Assembly: GCF_014207985.1 (NCBI RefSeq) | Contig: NZ_JACHMI010000001.1 | Coordinates: forward strand, 11,205,001-11,269,000 | From: Nonomuraea rubra | GTDB lineage: Bacteria > Actinomycetota > Actinomycetes > Streptosporangiales > Streptosporangiaceae | Length of the DNA stretch: 64,000 nt | Direction: 5' to 3' | Shown here: one piece after another, positions 51,651 through 59,987 of the stretch | Numbering within the stretch: the stretch's first letter is position 1 | Layout of the letters: each line of letters begins with the position of its first letter | Made by a program: the position numbers and the translations under genes | Notes under the pieces: model-generated | Told to the model about the DNA's origin: nothing | Database searches by the model: none | Seen by the model: the letters and a program-made list of their open reading frames with translations, nothing else

Positions 51651-53191
51651 GTCTCCTCAGTACCGGCGATGGCGCCGGTCATATAGCCGCCCAGCCGTTC
51701 GGGCGTGATGTCGGAAGGATCGAGCGCGGCCACGAGCCGCCCCCGGTAGATGACCTGGATCGTGTCGGAGAGCCCGATCAGCTCGTCGAGGTCGGCGGAG
51801 ATGAGCAGCACGGCGAGCCCGGCGGCGCGGGCGTTGCGCAGGTGGTCCCAGATGGCGGCCTGGGCGCCGACGTCCACGCCGCGGGTGGGGTGGGCGGCGA
51901 TGAGGAAGACGGGGTCGCCGCTCATCTCCCTGCCCACGATCAGCTTCTGCTGGTTGCCGCCCGACAGGGCCAGGGCCAGGGTGTCCACGCCGGGCGTGCG
52001 GACGTCGTACTCCTTGACGATGCGCTCGGTGTCGGCCCTGGACGCCCGCCGGTCGATCCAGATGCCCCTGCGCGCGGGCTTCCTGGTCTGGTGGCCGAGG
52101 ACCCGGTTCTCCCACAGCGACGCCTCCAGGAGCAGACCCTGGCGGTGGCGGTCCTCGGGGATGTAGCCGATGCCGGACTCGCGGCGCTTGAGGGTGGACC
52201 AGGTGGTGATGTCCTGGGTGTCCAGCTCGATACGGCCCTGGGCGGGGCGGATGCCCATGATGGCCTCGATCAGCTCCGACTGGCCGTTGCCCTCGACACC
52301 GGCGATGCCGAGGATCTCGCCCTTGTGGATCTCGAACGAGACGTCGTCGAGGAGCAGGCGCTCGCCCTCGCCGGGCATGGTCAGCTCGGAGACCTTCAGC
52401 ATGACCGTGTCGGTCACGGTGGACTCGCGGGTCTCGGGCGTGGGCAGCTCGCTGCCGACCATCAGCTCGGCGAGCTGCCGCGCGGTGACGTCGGACGGGC
52501 TCACGCTGGCGACCGTGGTGCCGCGCCGGATCACGGTGATCGCGTCGGCGATGTCGAGCACCTCGTCGAGCTTGTGCGAGATGAAGATGACCGTCAGGCC
52601 CTCGGCCTTCAGCTCGCGCAGGTTCTGGAAGAGCTCCTCGACCTCCTGCGGCACGAGCACGGCCGTCGGCTCGTCGAGGATGAGGATGCGGGCGCCCCGG
52701 TAGAGCACCTTGAGGATCTCCACGCGCTGGCGGTCGCCGACGCCGAGGTCCTCCACGAGCCGGTCGGGGTCGACCCGCAGGCCGTGGGTCTCGGCCAGTT
52801 GCGTGATGCGCCGGCGGGCGGCGGCGGTGTCGAGCGTGCCCAGCCGCTTCGGCTCGGCCCCGAGGACGATGTTCTCCAGGACCGTGAAGTTGTCGGCGAG
52901 CATGAAGTGCTGGTGCACCATGCCGATCCCGACCGCGATGGCGTCGCTCGGCGTGCGGAAGCTGACCTCCGCGCCGTTGACCTTGATCGTCCCCTCGTCC
53001 GGCTTCTGCATGCCGTAGAGGATCTTCATCAGGGTGGATTTGCCCGCGCCGTTCTCCCCGACGATGGCGTGCACCGTGCCGGGCTGGACGGTGATGCGGA
53101 TGTCGTGGTTCGCGACGACACCGGGGAAACGCTTGGTGATGCCCTCCAGCTCTACGGCGGGTTTCACCGTGGCCAGGGTGTCAGCACTCAT
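51647..53191 (-). CDS. Nucleoside ABC transporter ATPase, two nucleotide-binding domains
   Basis: A 514-residue double ABC protein of the RbsA/NupO type. Domain 1 has GENGAGKSTLMK, the modified signature LGVGDRQRVEILK and ILILDEPTAVL. Domain 2 has the degenerate Walker A GVEGNGQSEL, the signature LSGGNQQKLIVGRE and an atypical Walker B (DPVFLIAAHPTRG) in which the usual acidic pair is replaced, as is common for the second half of this class. ATG 53191 follows AGGAGAGG. A hairpin separates it from the binding-protein gene. Confidence 0.94.
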   Translation of the reverse strand: MSADTLATVKPAVELEGITKRFPGVVANHDIRITVQPGTVHAIVGENGAGKSTLMKILYGMQKPDEGTIKVNGAEVSFRTPSDAIAVGIGMVHQHFMLADNFTVLENIVLGAEPKRLGTLDTAAARRRITQLAETHGLRVDPDRLVEDLGVGDRQRVEILKVLYRGARILILDEPTAVLVPQEVEELFQNLRELKAEGLTVIFISHKLDEVLDIADAITVIRRGTTVASVSPSDVTARQLAELMVGSELPTPETRESTVTDTVMLKVSELTMPGEGERLLLDDVSFEIHKGEILGIAGVEGNGQSELIEAIMGIRPAQGRIELDTQDITTWSTLKRRESGIGYIPEDRHRQGLLLEASLWENRVLGHQTRKPARRGIWIDRRASRADTERIVKEYDVRTPGVDTLALALSGGNQQKLIVGREMSGDPVFLIAAHPTRGVDVGAQAAIWDHLRNARAAGLAVLLISADLDELIGLSDTIQVIYRGRLVAALDPSDITPERLGGYMTGAIAGTEET

Positions 53192-53225
53192 TTCGCCTCT
53201 CCTACAGGGGGCGGCATAGACAGAA

Positions 53226-53249
53226 GGCCCGAAGTCAGGACTCCGGGCC
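53226..53249 (-). terminator. Intercistronic hairpin between binding protein and ATPase genes
   Basis: On the minus strand GGCCCGGAGTC pairs with GACTTCGGGCC (one G-U pair) around a very short loop, in the 81-base gap after the binding-protein stop. It may protect the upstream mRNA or partly terminate, giving more binding protein than ATPase. Confidence 0.6.
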
Positions 53250-53272
53250 CTCAGCTGTCTCTCCTACCCCGT

Positions 53273-54340
53273 TTACGGCTTGGCAGGAACCGTGATCTTG
53301 CCGTCGACGATGTCCTTCTTGGCAGCGTCGAGCTTGTCCTTGATGTCGTCGATCTCGCCACCGGTGGTGGACAGGCCCACGCCGTCGACCTTCAGGTCGT
53401 ACGTGGTGTTCGTGCCGCCCTTGGCGCCGCCCTGGAAGGCCTTGATGAACTCGAAGACGCCGACGTCGACGCGCTTGAGCATCGAGGTCATGATCACCGA
53501 CTGCAGGTCGGTCTCCTTGACCGTCTGCCGCTGGTCGGAGTCGACGCCGATGGCCTTCTTCTTGGCCGCGGCCGCCGCCTGGAACACGCCGAGGCCGGAG
53601 TCGCCGGAGGCGTGGTAGATGATGTCCGCGCCGCTCTGGTACATGCTCTCGGCCGCGAGCTTGCCCTTGTCGGGAGCCTTGAAGCCGGAGAAGTCGCCGT
53701 CGGGGGTGAGGTACTTGACGTCGATCTTGGCGTCGGCCTTGACGGACTTCACGCCCGCCACGAAGCCCGCCTCGAACTTCTTGATCAGGTCGTTCTCGAC
53801 GCCGCCGACGAAGCCGACGTGGCCGCTCTCGGACTTGGTCGCCGCCGCGACGCCCGCCAGGTAGGAGCCCTGCTCCTCGGCGAACAGCAGGCCGGTCACG
53901 TTGGGGGCGTTGGAGGCCGAGTCGACGACCGCGAACTCGATGTCCGGGTACTCCTCGGCCGCCTTCTTGACGTCCTCGGCGTAGGCGAAGCCGACACCGA
54001 TGATCGGGTTGTAGCCCGCGTCCGCGAGCTGACGCAGCAGGTCACCGCGGTTGGAGCCGTCGGAGGCCGGGCTCAGCTCCTTGATCTCCGCGCCGAGCTC
54101 CGTCTTGGCCTTCTCCAGGCCGGCGTAGGCCGAGTCGTTGAAGGACTTGTCACCGCGTCCGCCGATGTCGAACGCGAGACCCACCTTGAGGGCGCTCTTC
54201 GACGCCTCGCTGCTCGCCGCGCCGGTCGGCTCCTGGCTGGCCGTGGTCCCCCCACCGCCACCGCCGCACGCCGCCGCCGCCATGAGCAGGACACCGGCGA
54301 CCGAACCGAGCGCCACACTGTTGAATCGCTTGCCGAGCAA
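53273..54340 (-). CDS. BmpA/Med-family nucleoside-binding lipoprotein
   Basis: A 355-residue substrate-binding lipoprotein. The signal ends with lipobox AAAAC; GLAFDIGGRGDKSFNDSAYAGLEKA and LFAEEQGSYLAGVAAA are the Bmp family hallmarks, and the ending DGKITVPAKP is typical. It should bind nucleosides outside the membrane and feed the ABC system next to it. The start is read as TTG 54340 because GGGAG lies five bases upstream. It is the first gene of the nucleoside operon. The 289-base gap upstream (54341-54629) holds the divergent promoters but no clear operator. Confidence 0.92.
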   Translation of the reverse strand: MLGKRFNSVALGSVAGVLLMAAAACGGGGGGTTASQEPTGAASSEASKSALKVGLAFDIGGRGDKSFNDSAYAGLEKAKTELGAEIKELSPASDGSNRGDLLRQLADAGYNPIIGVGFAYAEDVKKAAEEYPDIEFAVVDSASNAPNVTGLLFAEEQGSYLAGVAAATKSESGHVGFVGGVENDLIKKFEAGFVAGVKSVKADAKIDVKYLTPDGDFSGFKAPDKGKLAAESMYQSGADIIYHASGDSGLGVFQAAAAAKKKAIGVDSDQRQTVKETDLQSVIMTSMLKRVDVGVFEFIKAFQGGAKGGTNTTYDLKVDGVGLSTTGGEIDDIKDKLDAAKKDIVDGKITVPAKP

Positions 54341-54629
54341 GGCGACTCCCTTCCATTTCCCCGCCGCCGATTTGGTCGCAGGCGCGACAGAACGTACGGC
54401 ACCTGCACGGAAGATAGTTGCTTGACCAGGGACAACCAAACCGGGACACAGGGTCGCAACCGCTCCGTTATCGACATCACTCGCGTCCGTGACCTGAATC
54501 GCGATACAGGCACTTCGGACACCTTCGGAAAGATTTGCCCAACTTTGGTGGTCGATCACCCCTTGCCCTGGAGCCCCATCGTGACGGAGATTCCCACCGA
54601 CGGTGGAAATCTTCGTATCGGAGACCCGC

Positions 54630-56513
54630 ATGCACCCGTGGAGAGCCCTCTCCGTGCCGCTGGCCGCCTTACTCGTGGCGACCTTGACCGGCACCACCCC
54701 CGCCACAGCCGACACCCCGGCCGTGAAGATCGAGAACAACGCGACCCAGCCGGTCTTCTCCAGGGCGGACGCCATCCTGCAGACCGTGTTCGTCGAGGTC
54801 GCGGGAACCGACAGTGACAACGACGGCGCCGCCGACAGGGTCGCCGTGGACATCCTGCGCCCCAAGGAGACCGACCAGGGGCTCAAGGTCCCCGTGATCA
54901 TGGAGGCGAGCCCCTACTACGCCCCCGGCAACGACGTCGCCAACCATCCCGTGGACGTGGACGAGAACGGCGTCCCCCTGCCCGCCATGACCGCGCTGTC
55001 GGCCAAGCTCGACGCCGCCGGCCCCTTCGACAGTTACTACGACAACTACTTCCTGCCCCGCGGCTACGCCATCGCGCTGGTGGAGAACCTCGGCAGCGCC
55101 CGCGCCACCGGCTGCCCCACCTCGGGCGGCCCGAACGAGACCGCGGGCCCGAAGGCCGCGATCGACTGGCTGAACGGCCGCGCCAAGGGCTTCGACGCCA
55201 CCGGCAACCCCGTCGAGGCCACCTGGTCCACGGGCAAGGTCGGCATGATCGGCGTCTCGTACAACGGCACGCTGCCCAACGCCGTCGCCGCGACCGGCGT
55301 CGAGGGCCTGGAGACGATCGTGCCGATCGCCGCGATCTCCAGCTGGTACGACTACTACCGCGCCAACGGCGGCGTCGTCGCCCCGGGCGGCTTCCAGGGC
55401 GAGGACCTGGACGTGCTCGCCAAGTACGTACTGACCAGGCAGAACGGCCAGGAGGCGTGCGGCGGGGTGGTCGACGCGCTGACCGCGGGCCAGGACCGCA
55501 TCACCGGCGACTACAGCCGGCTCTGGGACGAGCGCAACTACCTCAACGACGTGCGCAAGGTGAAGGCCAGCGTCTTCGTCGTGCACGGGCTCAACGACTG
55601 GAACGTCAAGACCAAGCAGTTCGCGCAGTGGTGGTACGCGCTGTCCAAGCGGCACGTGCCGCGCAAGATCTGGCTGCACCAGGGCACCCACATGAGCCCC
55701 TTCAACCTGCGCACCGCCGAGTGGCTGCGCCAGCTGCACGGCTGGTTCGACCACTGGCTGTACGGGATCGACTCGGGCATCATGCGCGAGCCGCAGGCGG
55801 ACGTGGAGATCGGGCCCGGCCAGTGGGCCAGGCACGCCTCGTGGCCGCTGCCCGGCTCGGCCACCGTCCCGCTCTACCCGGGCTCGGGCTCGTCGCTCGG
55901 CCTGGTCCCGCGTCCCCGGTCGGCGCCCGAGACGTTCGTGGACCAGAAGGTCCGCACGGCCGAGCAGCTCGTGGAGGCGACGGGGGCCGATCCGAACCGG
56001 CTGGCGTACACGACCGGGGCACTGCCCGCGGACGTGCGGATCTCGGGGACGCCGACGGTCTCGGTGCGGGCCTCGTTCAAGGACGGGGCCTCGCCGTACC
56101 TGACGGCGCTGCTGGTGGACTACGGCACGGACGTGCGCCCGAACGGGACCCTGGTCTCCACCGGGCAGAGCTACTGCTACGGGCAGGGGGTGCCCGGTGA
56201 CACGGGCTGCACCACGCTCAGGACGCTCGGCACCGCCACCACCCCGTACAAGATCGTCACCAGGGGGTGGCTCGACGTCCGCAACCGCCACCGCGAGGAC
56301 CGGTCCGAGCCGGTGCGCCCCGGCAAGGAGTACTCCTTCACCTGGGACTTCCAGCCGACTGACTACCTGTTCAAGAAGGGTCACCGGCTGGGCCTGGTGA
56401 TCATCTCCACCGACTACGACTACACCCTGCGCTACCCGCCGGGCACCAAGGTCACCGTGTCGCCGGGCAAGTCGGCCCTGCGGCTCCCGGTGGTGCTCGG
56501 CAGGCTGCCGTAG
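54630..56513 (+). CDS. Secreted Xaa-Pro dipeptidyl-peptidase-like S15 hydrolase
   Basis: A 627-residue exported serine hydrolase. A signal peptide (about 1-28, ending TATA-D) precedes an alpha/beta-hydrolase with the triad Ser210 (GVSYNGT), Asp323 (HGLNDWNV) and His354 (QGTHMSPF), then the C-terminal jelly-roll domain common to CocE/PepX enzymes. Such proteins remove Xaa-Pro dipeptides or hydrolyse esters. ATG 56630 is not used; ATG 54630 follows CGGAGA by a normal spacing. It is a single gene ended by a double hairpin. Confidence 0.92.
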   Translation: MHPWRALSVPLAALLVATLTGTTPATADTPAVKIENNATQPVFSRADAILQTVFVEVAGTDSDNDGAADRVAVDILRPKETDQGLKVPVIMEASPYYAPGNDVANHPVDVDENGVPLPAMTALSAKLDAAGPFDSYYDNYFLPRGYAIALVENLGSARATGCPTSGGPNETAGPKAAIDWLNGRAKGFDATGNPVEATWSTGKVGMIGVSYNGTLPNAVAATGVEGLETIVPIAAISSWYDYYRANGGVVAPGGFQGEDLDVLAKYVLTRQNGQEACGGVVDALTAGQDRITGDYSRLWDERNYLNDVRKVKASVFVVHGLNDWNVKTKQFAQWWYALSKRHVPRKIWLHQGTHMSPFNLRTAEWLRQLHGWFDHWLYGIDSGIMREPQADVEIGPGQWARHASWPLPGSATVPLYPGSGSSLGLVPRPRSAPETFVDQKVRTAEQLVEATGADPNRLAYTTGALPADVRISGTPTVSVRASFKDGASPYLTALLVDYGTDVRPNGTLVSTGQSYCYGQGVPGDTGCTTLRTLGTATTPYKIVTRGWLDVRNRHREDRSEPVRPGKEYSFTWDFQPTDYLFKKGHRLGLVIISTDYDYTLRYPPGTKVTVSPGKSALRLPVVLGRLP

Positions 56514-56518
56514 CCGAC

Positions 56519-56581
56519 CGCCCCGCCAGAGCGGGGCGCCCTCATCCCAAAAGGACCCCCGCCGGAGTACGGCGGGGGTCC
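56519..56581. terminator. Double hairpin between convergent peptidase genes
   Basis: The first stem (56519-56538) pairs CGCCCCGC with its complement around CAGA. The second (56553-56581) pairs GGACCCCCGCCG with its exact complement around GAGTA, 12 base pairs. They lie between the S15 stop and the convergent M20 stop and can serve both directions. Confidence 0.85.
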
Positions 56582-56599
56582 GGGAAACCGGGAGGCCGA

Positions 56600-57823
56600 T
56601 CAGGCCATGGCGGAGGTGATCGAGTCGAGCGGGCCGACCTCCCACAGCGCCGTCAGCGCCGTGGTGGCCATCACCCGCACGCCCATCGAGATCGCCTTCT
56701 CGTCCACGTCGAACGTGCCCTGGTGGATGTCGTACGTCACCCCGTCGGGCGACCTGGTGCCCAGCCGGGCGAACGCGCCGGGGATCGACTCCAGGTACCA
56801 CGCGAAGTCCTCCCCGCCCAGCGACTGCTGGGTGGGGACGACGGCGCCCGCGCCGAGGGCCCGCTCGGCCGCCTCGGCCAGCATCTCCACGCTGACCTCG
56901 TCGTTGACCACCGGCGGCACCCCGCGGGTGTAGTCCATCGTGGCCTCGACGCCGTAGGCGCCGGCCACCGACTCCAGCAGCGACTTGATCAGGTCGGGGG
57001 CGGCGTGCCAGGCGTTCTCGTCGAGGCAGCGGACCGTGCCCTCGGCCACGCCGTCGTCGGGGATCGCGTTGGCGGCCGAGCCGGCCTCGACGCGGCCCCA
57101 GACGAGGCTGAGCGACGAGCGCGGGTCGACGCGGCGCGACAGCGCGGCGGGCAGCTCGGTGAGGATCTTGGCCAGCGCGAAGACGAGGTCGGCGGTGAGG
57201 TGGGGGCGGGCGGTGTGGCCGCCGGGCCCGGAGACGCGGACGACGATCTTGTCACAGGCGGAGGTGATGGGGCCGCTCCTGAGGCCGACCTGCCCCACGT
57301 CCACGCGCGGGTCGCAGTGGAGGCCGAAGATGCGGTCGACGCCGCTGATGCCGCCCTGGGCCATGACCTCCAGCGCGCCGCCGGGAAGCTCCTCGGCGGG
57401 CTGGAAGATCAGGCGTACCCGGCCGGGGAGCAGGCCCGCGGCGGCCTGCTGGGCCAGGAAGAGCGAGGTGCCGAGCAGGACCGTGGTGTGCACGTCGTGC
57501 CCGCAGGCGTGGCAGGCTCCGGCCACGGTCGAGCGGTAGGGCGCGTCCTTCTCGTCCTGCAGGGGCAGCGCGTCGATGTCGGCGCGCAACGCGACGGTCG
57601 GCCCGTCGCCGTTGCCCACGTCGCAGATGAGGCCCGTGCCCCTGGGCAGCACCGAGGGCGTCAGCCCGGCGGCGGTGAGCCGCTCGGCGATCCGCTGTGT
57701 CGTGCGATATTCGGCGAAGGCCAGCTCGGGGTGCATGTGCAGGTCGCGGCGGAATGCCACCAGGTCCTGCTCGGTCTCCGCCAGGAACGCGTCGAGTTCC
57801 CCCCGAAGCTCACGTCCCCGCAT
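56600..57823 (-). CDS. M20-family amidohydrolase (IAA-amino acid hydrolase/hippurate hydrolase type)
   Basis: A 407-residue metal amidohydrolase. FRRDLHMHPELAFAEYRT begins the fold; HACGHDVHTTVLLG, FQPAEELPGGALEVM and a late HQGTFDVDE bind two metals, with catalytic glutamates in PAEE. It should hydrolyse N-acyl amino acids or similar amides in the cytosol. ATG 57823 is preceded by GGTGACAT. It converges with the secreted peptidase, and no partner gene lies beside it. Confidence 0.93.
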   Translation of the reverse strand: MRGRELRGELDAFLAETEQDLVAFRRDLHMHPELAFAEYRTTQRIAERLTAAGLTPSVLPRGTGLICDVGNGDGPTVALRADIDALPLQDEKDAPYRSTVAGACHACGHDVHTTVLLGTSLFLAQQAAAGLLPGRVRLIFQPAEELPGGALEVMAQGGISGVDRIFGLHCDPRVDVGQVGLRSGPITSACDKIVVRVSGPGGHTARPHLTADLVFALAKILTELPAALSRRVDPRSSLSLVWGRVEAGSAANAIPDDGVAEGTVRCLDENAWHAAPDLIKSLLESVAGAYGVEATMDYTRGVPPVVNDEVSVEMLAEAAERALGAGAVVPTQQSLGGEDFAWYLESIPGAFARLGTRSPDGVTYDIHQGTFDVDEKAISMGVRVMATTALTALWEVGPLDSITSAMA

Positions 57824-58322
57824 ATGTCACCGTCCCGTCCCATGCCGCGAGCCCCACACGTGCTGGCCATCGCGGCTCGTGCGCTCCAAGAAAACTCTCC
57901 ATCCCGCGGTGGCCACCCGGGTTGAGCGGCCGCTCGGCGAAATCAAAAGACACACCCACTGGTTTCGGTGCGCGAGATCGTCAGCACGGGCTTCGCAGTC
58001 AACTGTCGCGAGTGCCGCTGCAGCCCGGGAGCACAGCGGTCGGCCGTGAGCCCGATGGCGATGCTTCGACTTTATCGCTACCGTGCGGCTTCGCGGCGGC
58101 AGATACCCCAAAAGTTGCCTGACTGCAGGACCGTAACCGCAGGTGGGTCACGTTCCGTAGGCATGCGCCTGATCCGGAAATAGTCACAAGGGATCAGTAG
58201 ATCGTGACCCGATGCTGTCAGTTCAAACGTGGTCAGCGATTCCGAATCCTGTCACCTTCTGTCATGGTCATCACACTTCAGCGATGGCTGCATTTGAGAA
58301 GAATGCGTGTTTCACTCGCTGT
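57824..58322. other. 499-base intergenic region, no gene found
   Basis: The region holds the divergent upstream sequences of the M20 gene and the ATP-grasp gene. It is less GC-rich than the coding DNA around it. I saw no RNA gene, no clear promoter pair and no credible short peptide with a ribosome site, although a small precursor peptide for the ATP-grasp ligase would be worth seeking here. Confidence 0.5.
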
Positions 58323-59714
58323 ATGATCACTAATATCCCGTTCGGGGAGAAGAGTGCTGGGTTGAGCATCTTCGAGCCGAGTGAGGGGACCCTGGTGGTC
58401 GTGCCCTCGCTCTCCCTTCCGCAGGACGAGCTCCGCCGGATCACGGGAGCCAGGTCGTACGAGGAACGCCTGCTGTTCCTCCTGCTCACGCTCCGCGAGC
58501 CCGGGGTCAAGGTGGTCTACCTGTCCTCCGCACCCGTCGATCCCGACATCATCGACTACTACTTCGCCTTCCTGCCCGATCCGGATGACGCGGCCAAGCG
58601 TCTGACGCTGATCAGCCTCGACGACCCCTGGTCCCAGCCGTTGACCAGGACCCTGCTCGACCGGCCCGATGTGATCGAGCAACTGCGTGCGGCGATCGAC
58701 GGCGACGCTTGGCTCGTCCCGTTCGTGCTGAGCGAGCTCGAGGAGGAGCTCGCCTCGCTACTCAACGTTCCCCTCTACGGTCCCGCCACGTCCCTTTCCT
58801 ATTACGGCTCCAAGAGCGGGGCACGGGAGGTGGGACATGAGGCCGGCGTGCCGATGGCGCGGGGTTTCGGCGACATCCGCTCCGAGCTCCAGATCGAGGA
58901 GGCGGTGGAGGCGCTCCCCGGCGAGCGGGTGATCGTCAAGCTGAACGACGCCTACTCGGGCCTCGGCAACGCGATCGTCACGAAGGCGGACCGATCGCTG
59001 GTCAACTTCTCCGCGGCGGGAGAGACCTGGGCCGACTACCTGCGCAAGATCAGGGAGCGCGGCGCGGTGGTGGAGGAGTTCATCGAGCATAGGCCGCTCT
59101 ACTACCCCAGCGCGCTGGCTCAAATCACGCCGGGCGGACAGGCCCAGGTGCTCGCCACGCACGACCAGGTGCTCGGCGGCCTCAACGGGCACGTCTACCA
59201 GGGCTGCACGTTCCCCGCGGCGCCCGAGTACCGCGCCGAGGTCGGCGAGTCGGCCGCGCGGATCGCGGGGGTCCTGGCGGAGCGCGGCGTGGTCGGGCTG
59301 TTCGGGATGGACTTCTTCGCGCTGAAGGCCGACGCCGGGTACGCGGCGCTGCTGTGCGAGATCAACCTGCGGATCGGCGGCACCACGCATCCGTTCGGCG
59401 CCGCCGTACTGACGACCGGGGCCAGATACGATCCGGCCACCGGCCAGCTCATGTCCGGTGACCAGCCGAAGTTCTACACCGCCACCGACAACTGCGCTTC
59501 CGGCTGCCTTCGCGGGCGTACGCCCGGTGAGGTGATGCGGACGGCCGACCGGCTCGGCCTCGGCTTCGACGCCGAGCGGCGCACCGGCAACGTCTTCCAC
59601 CTGCTCGGCGCCATCCCCGAGCACGGCAAGCTGGGCTTCACCTCGATCGGCGACTCGCGGGAGGAGGCCGACGAGCTGCACGCACTCACCCGGCGGCTCC
59701 TGTGCGGTCCCTGA
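58323..59714 (+). CDS. ATP-grasp peptide ligase, PGM1-related
   Basis: About 463 residues. The C-terminal half is an ATP-grasp: GERVIVKLNDAYSGLGNAIVTK binds ATP, GAVVEEFIEHRP follows, and GLFGMDFFALKADAGYAALLCEINLRIGGTTHPF carries the metal-binding acids. The cysteine-containing CASGCLRGRTP and a small C-terminal domain match PGM1-related ligases, which join a nonproteinogenic amino acid to peptides in pheganomycin synthesis. The N-terminal half is a Rossmann-like domain with LPDPDDAAKRLTLISLDDPW. The start is uncertain: ATG 58323 lacks a ribosome site, while TTG 58362 follows GGGGAGAAG. No precursor or other biosynthetic gene is adjacent. Confidence 0.82.
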   Translation: MITNIPFGEKSAGLSIFEPSEGTLVVVPSLSLPQDELRRITGARSYEERLLFLLLTLREPGVKVVYLSSAPVDPDIIDYYFAFLPDPDDAAKRLTLISLDDPWSQPLTRTLLDRPDVIEQLRAAIDGDAWLVPFVLSELEEELASLLNVPLYGPATSLSYYGSKSGAREVGHEAGVPMARGFGDIRSELQIEEAVEALPGERVIVKLNDAYSGLGNAIVTKADRSLVNFSAAGETWADYLRKIRERGAVVEEFIEHRPLYYPSALAQITPGGQAQVLATHDQVLGGLNGHVYQGCTFPAAPEYRAEVGESAARIAGVLAERGVVGLFGMDFFALKADAGYAALLCEINLRIGGTTHPFGAAVLTTGARYDPATGQLMSGDQPKFYTATDNCASGCLRGRTPGEVMRTADRLGLGFDAERRTGNVFHLLGAIPEHGKLGFTSIGDSREEADELHALTRRLLCGP

Positions 59715-59904
59715 CCTGGCGCAGCCCGCGCCAGCCGATCACCGCCAGCACGGCGCCGAGGACGACGTTGACCACGATCAGCACGCCGTGCACCACGTAG
59801 AAGGCGGTCGGGTGCCCATCGGCCAAGTTAAACCCCAGGTTCACCCACTCGAAGATCATGAACGCGCCGAGAACGATGAGGAAAACGGCGATCTTTCGTG
59901 ACAC
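59686..59904 (-). CDS. SCO4848-like small membrane protein
   Basis: A 72-residue protein with two membrane helices (about 3-22 and 37-57): RKIAVFLIVLGAFMIFEWVNL and YVVHGVLIVVNVVLGAVLAVIGWRGLR. This resembles the short SCO4848 family of actinobacteria, of unknown function. GTG 59904 has an AGAGAGG ribosome site. It overlaps the end of the ATP-grasp gene by 29 bases tail to tail and is divergent from the carboxypeptidase gene. Confidence 0.75.
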   Translation of the reverse strand: MSRKIAVFLIVLGAFMIFEWVNLGFNLADGHPTAFYVVHGVLIVVNVVLGAVLAVIGWRGLRQVRDRTGAAG

Positions 59905-59987
59905 ATGTACCTCTCTAGCATCGAACGTGGATCTTCGGGGGATGTGTCGCCACATGCGCATTAACACGGAGCTACGCTGAGACCGCC

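Noticed and set aside
51842..54817. 990-codon plus-strand frame opposite the nucleoside ABC genes
   Set aside because: It spans three real genes on the other strand and has no domains, so it is a GC artefact.
57824..58322. Candidate short peptides and tRNA or riboswitch in the gap before the ATP-grasp gene
   Set aside because: Short frames lack ribosome sites and sensible composition; no cloverleaf or T-loop pattern was seen by eye.
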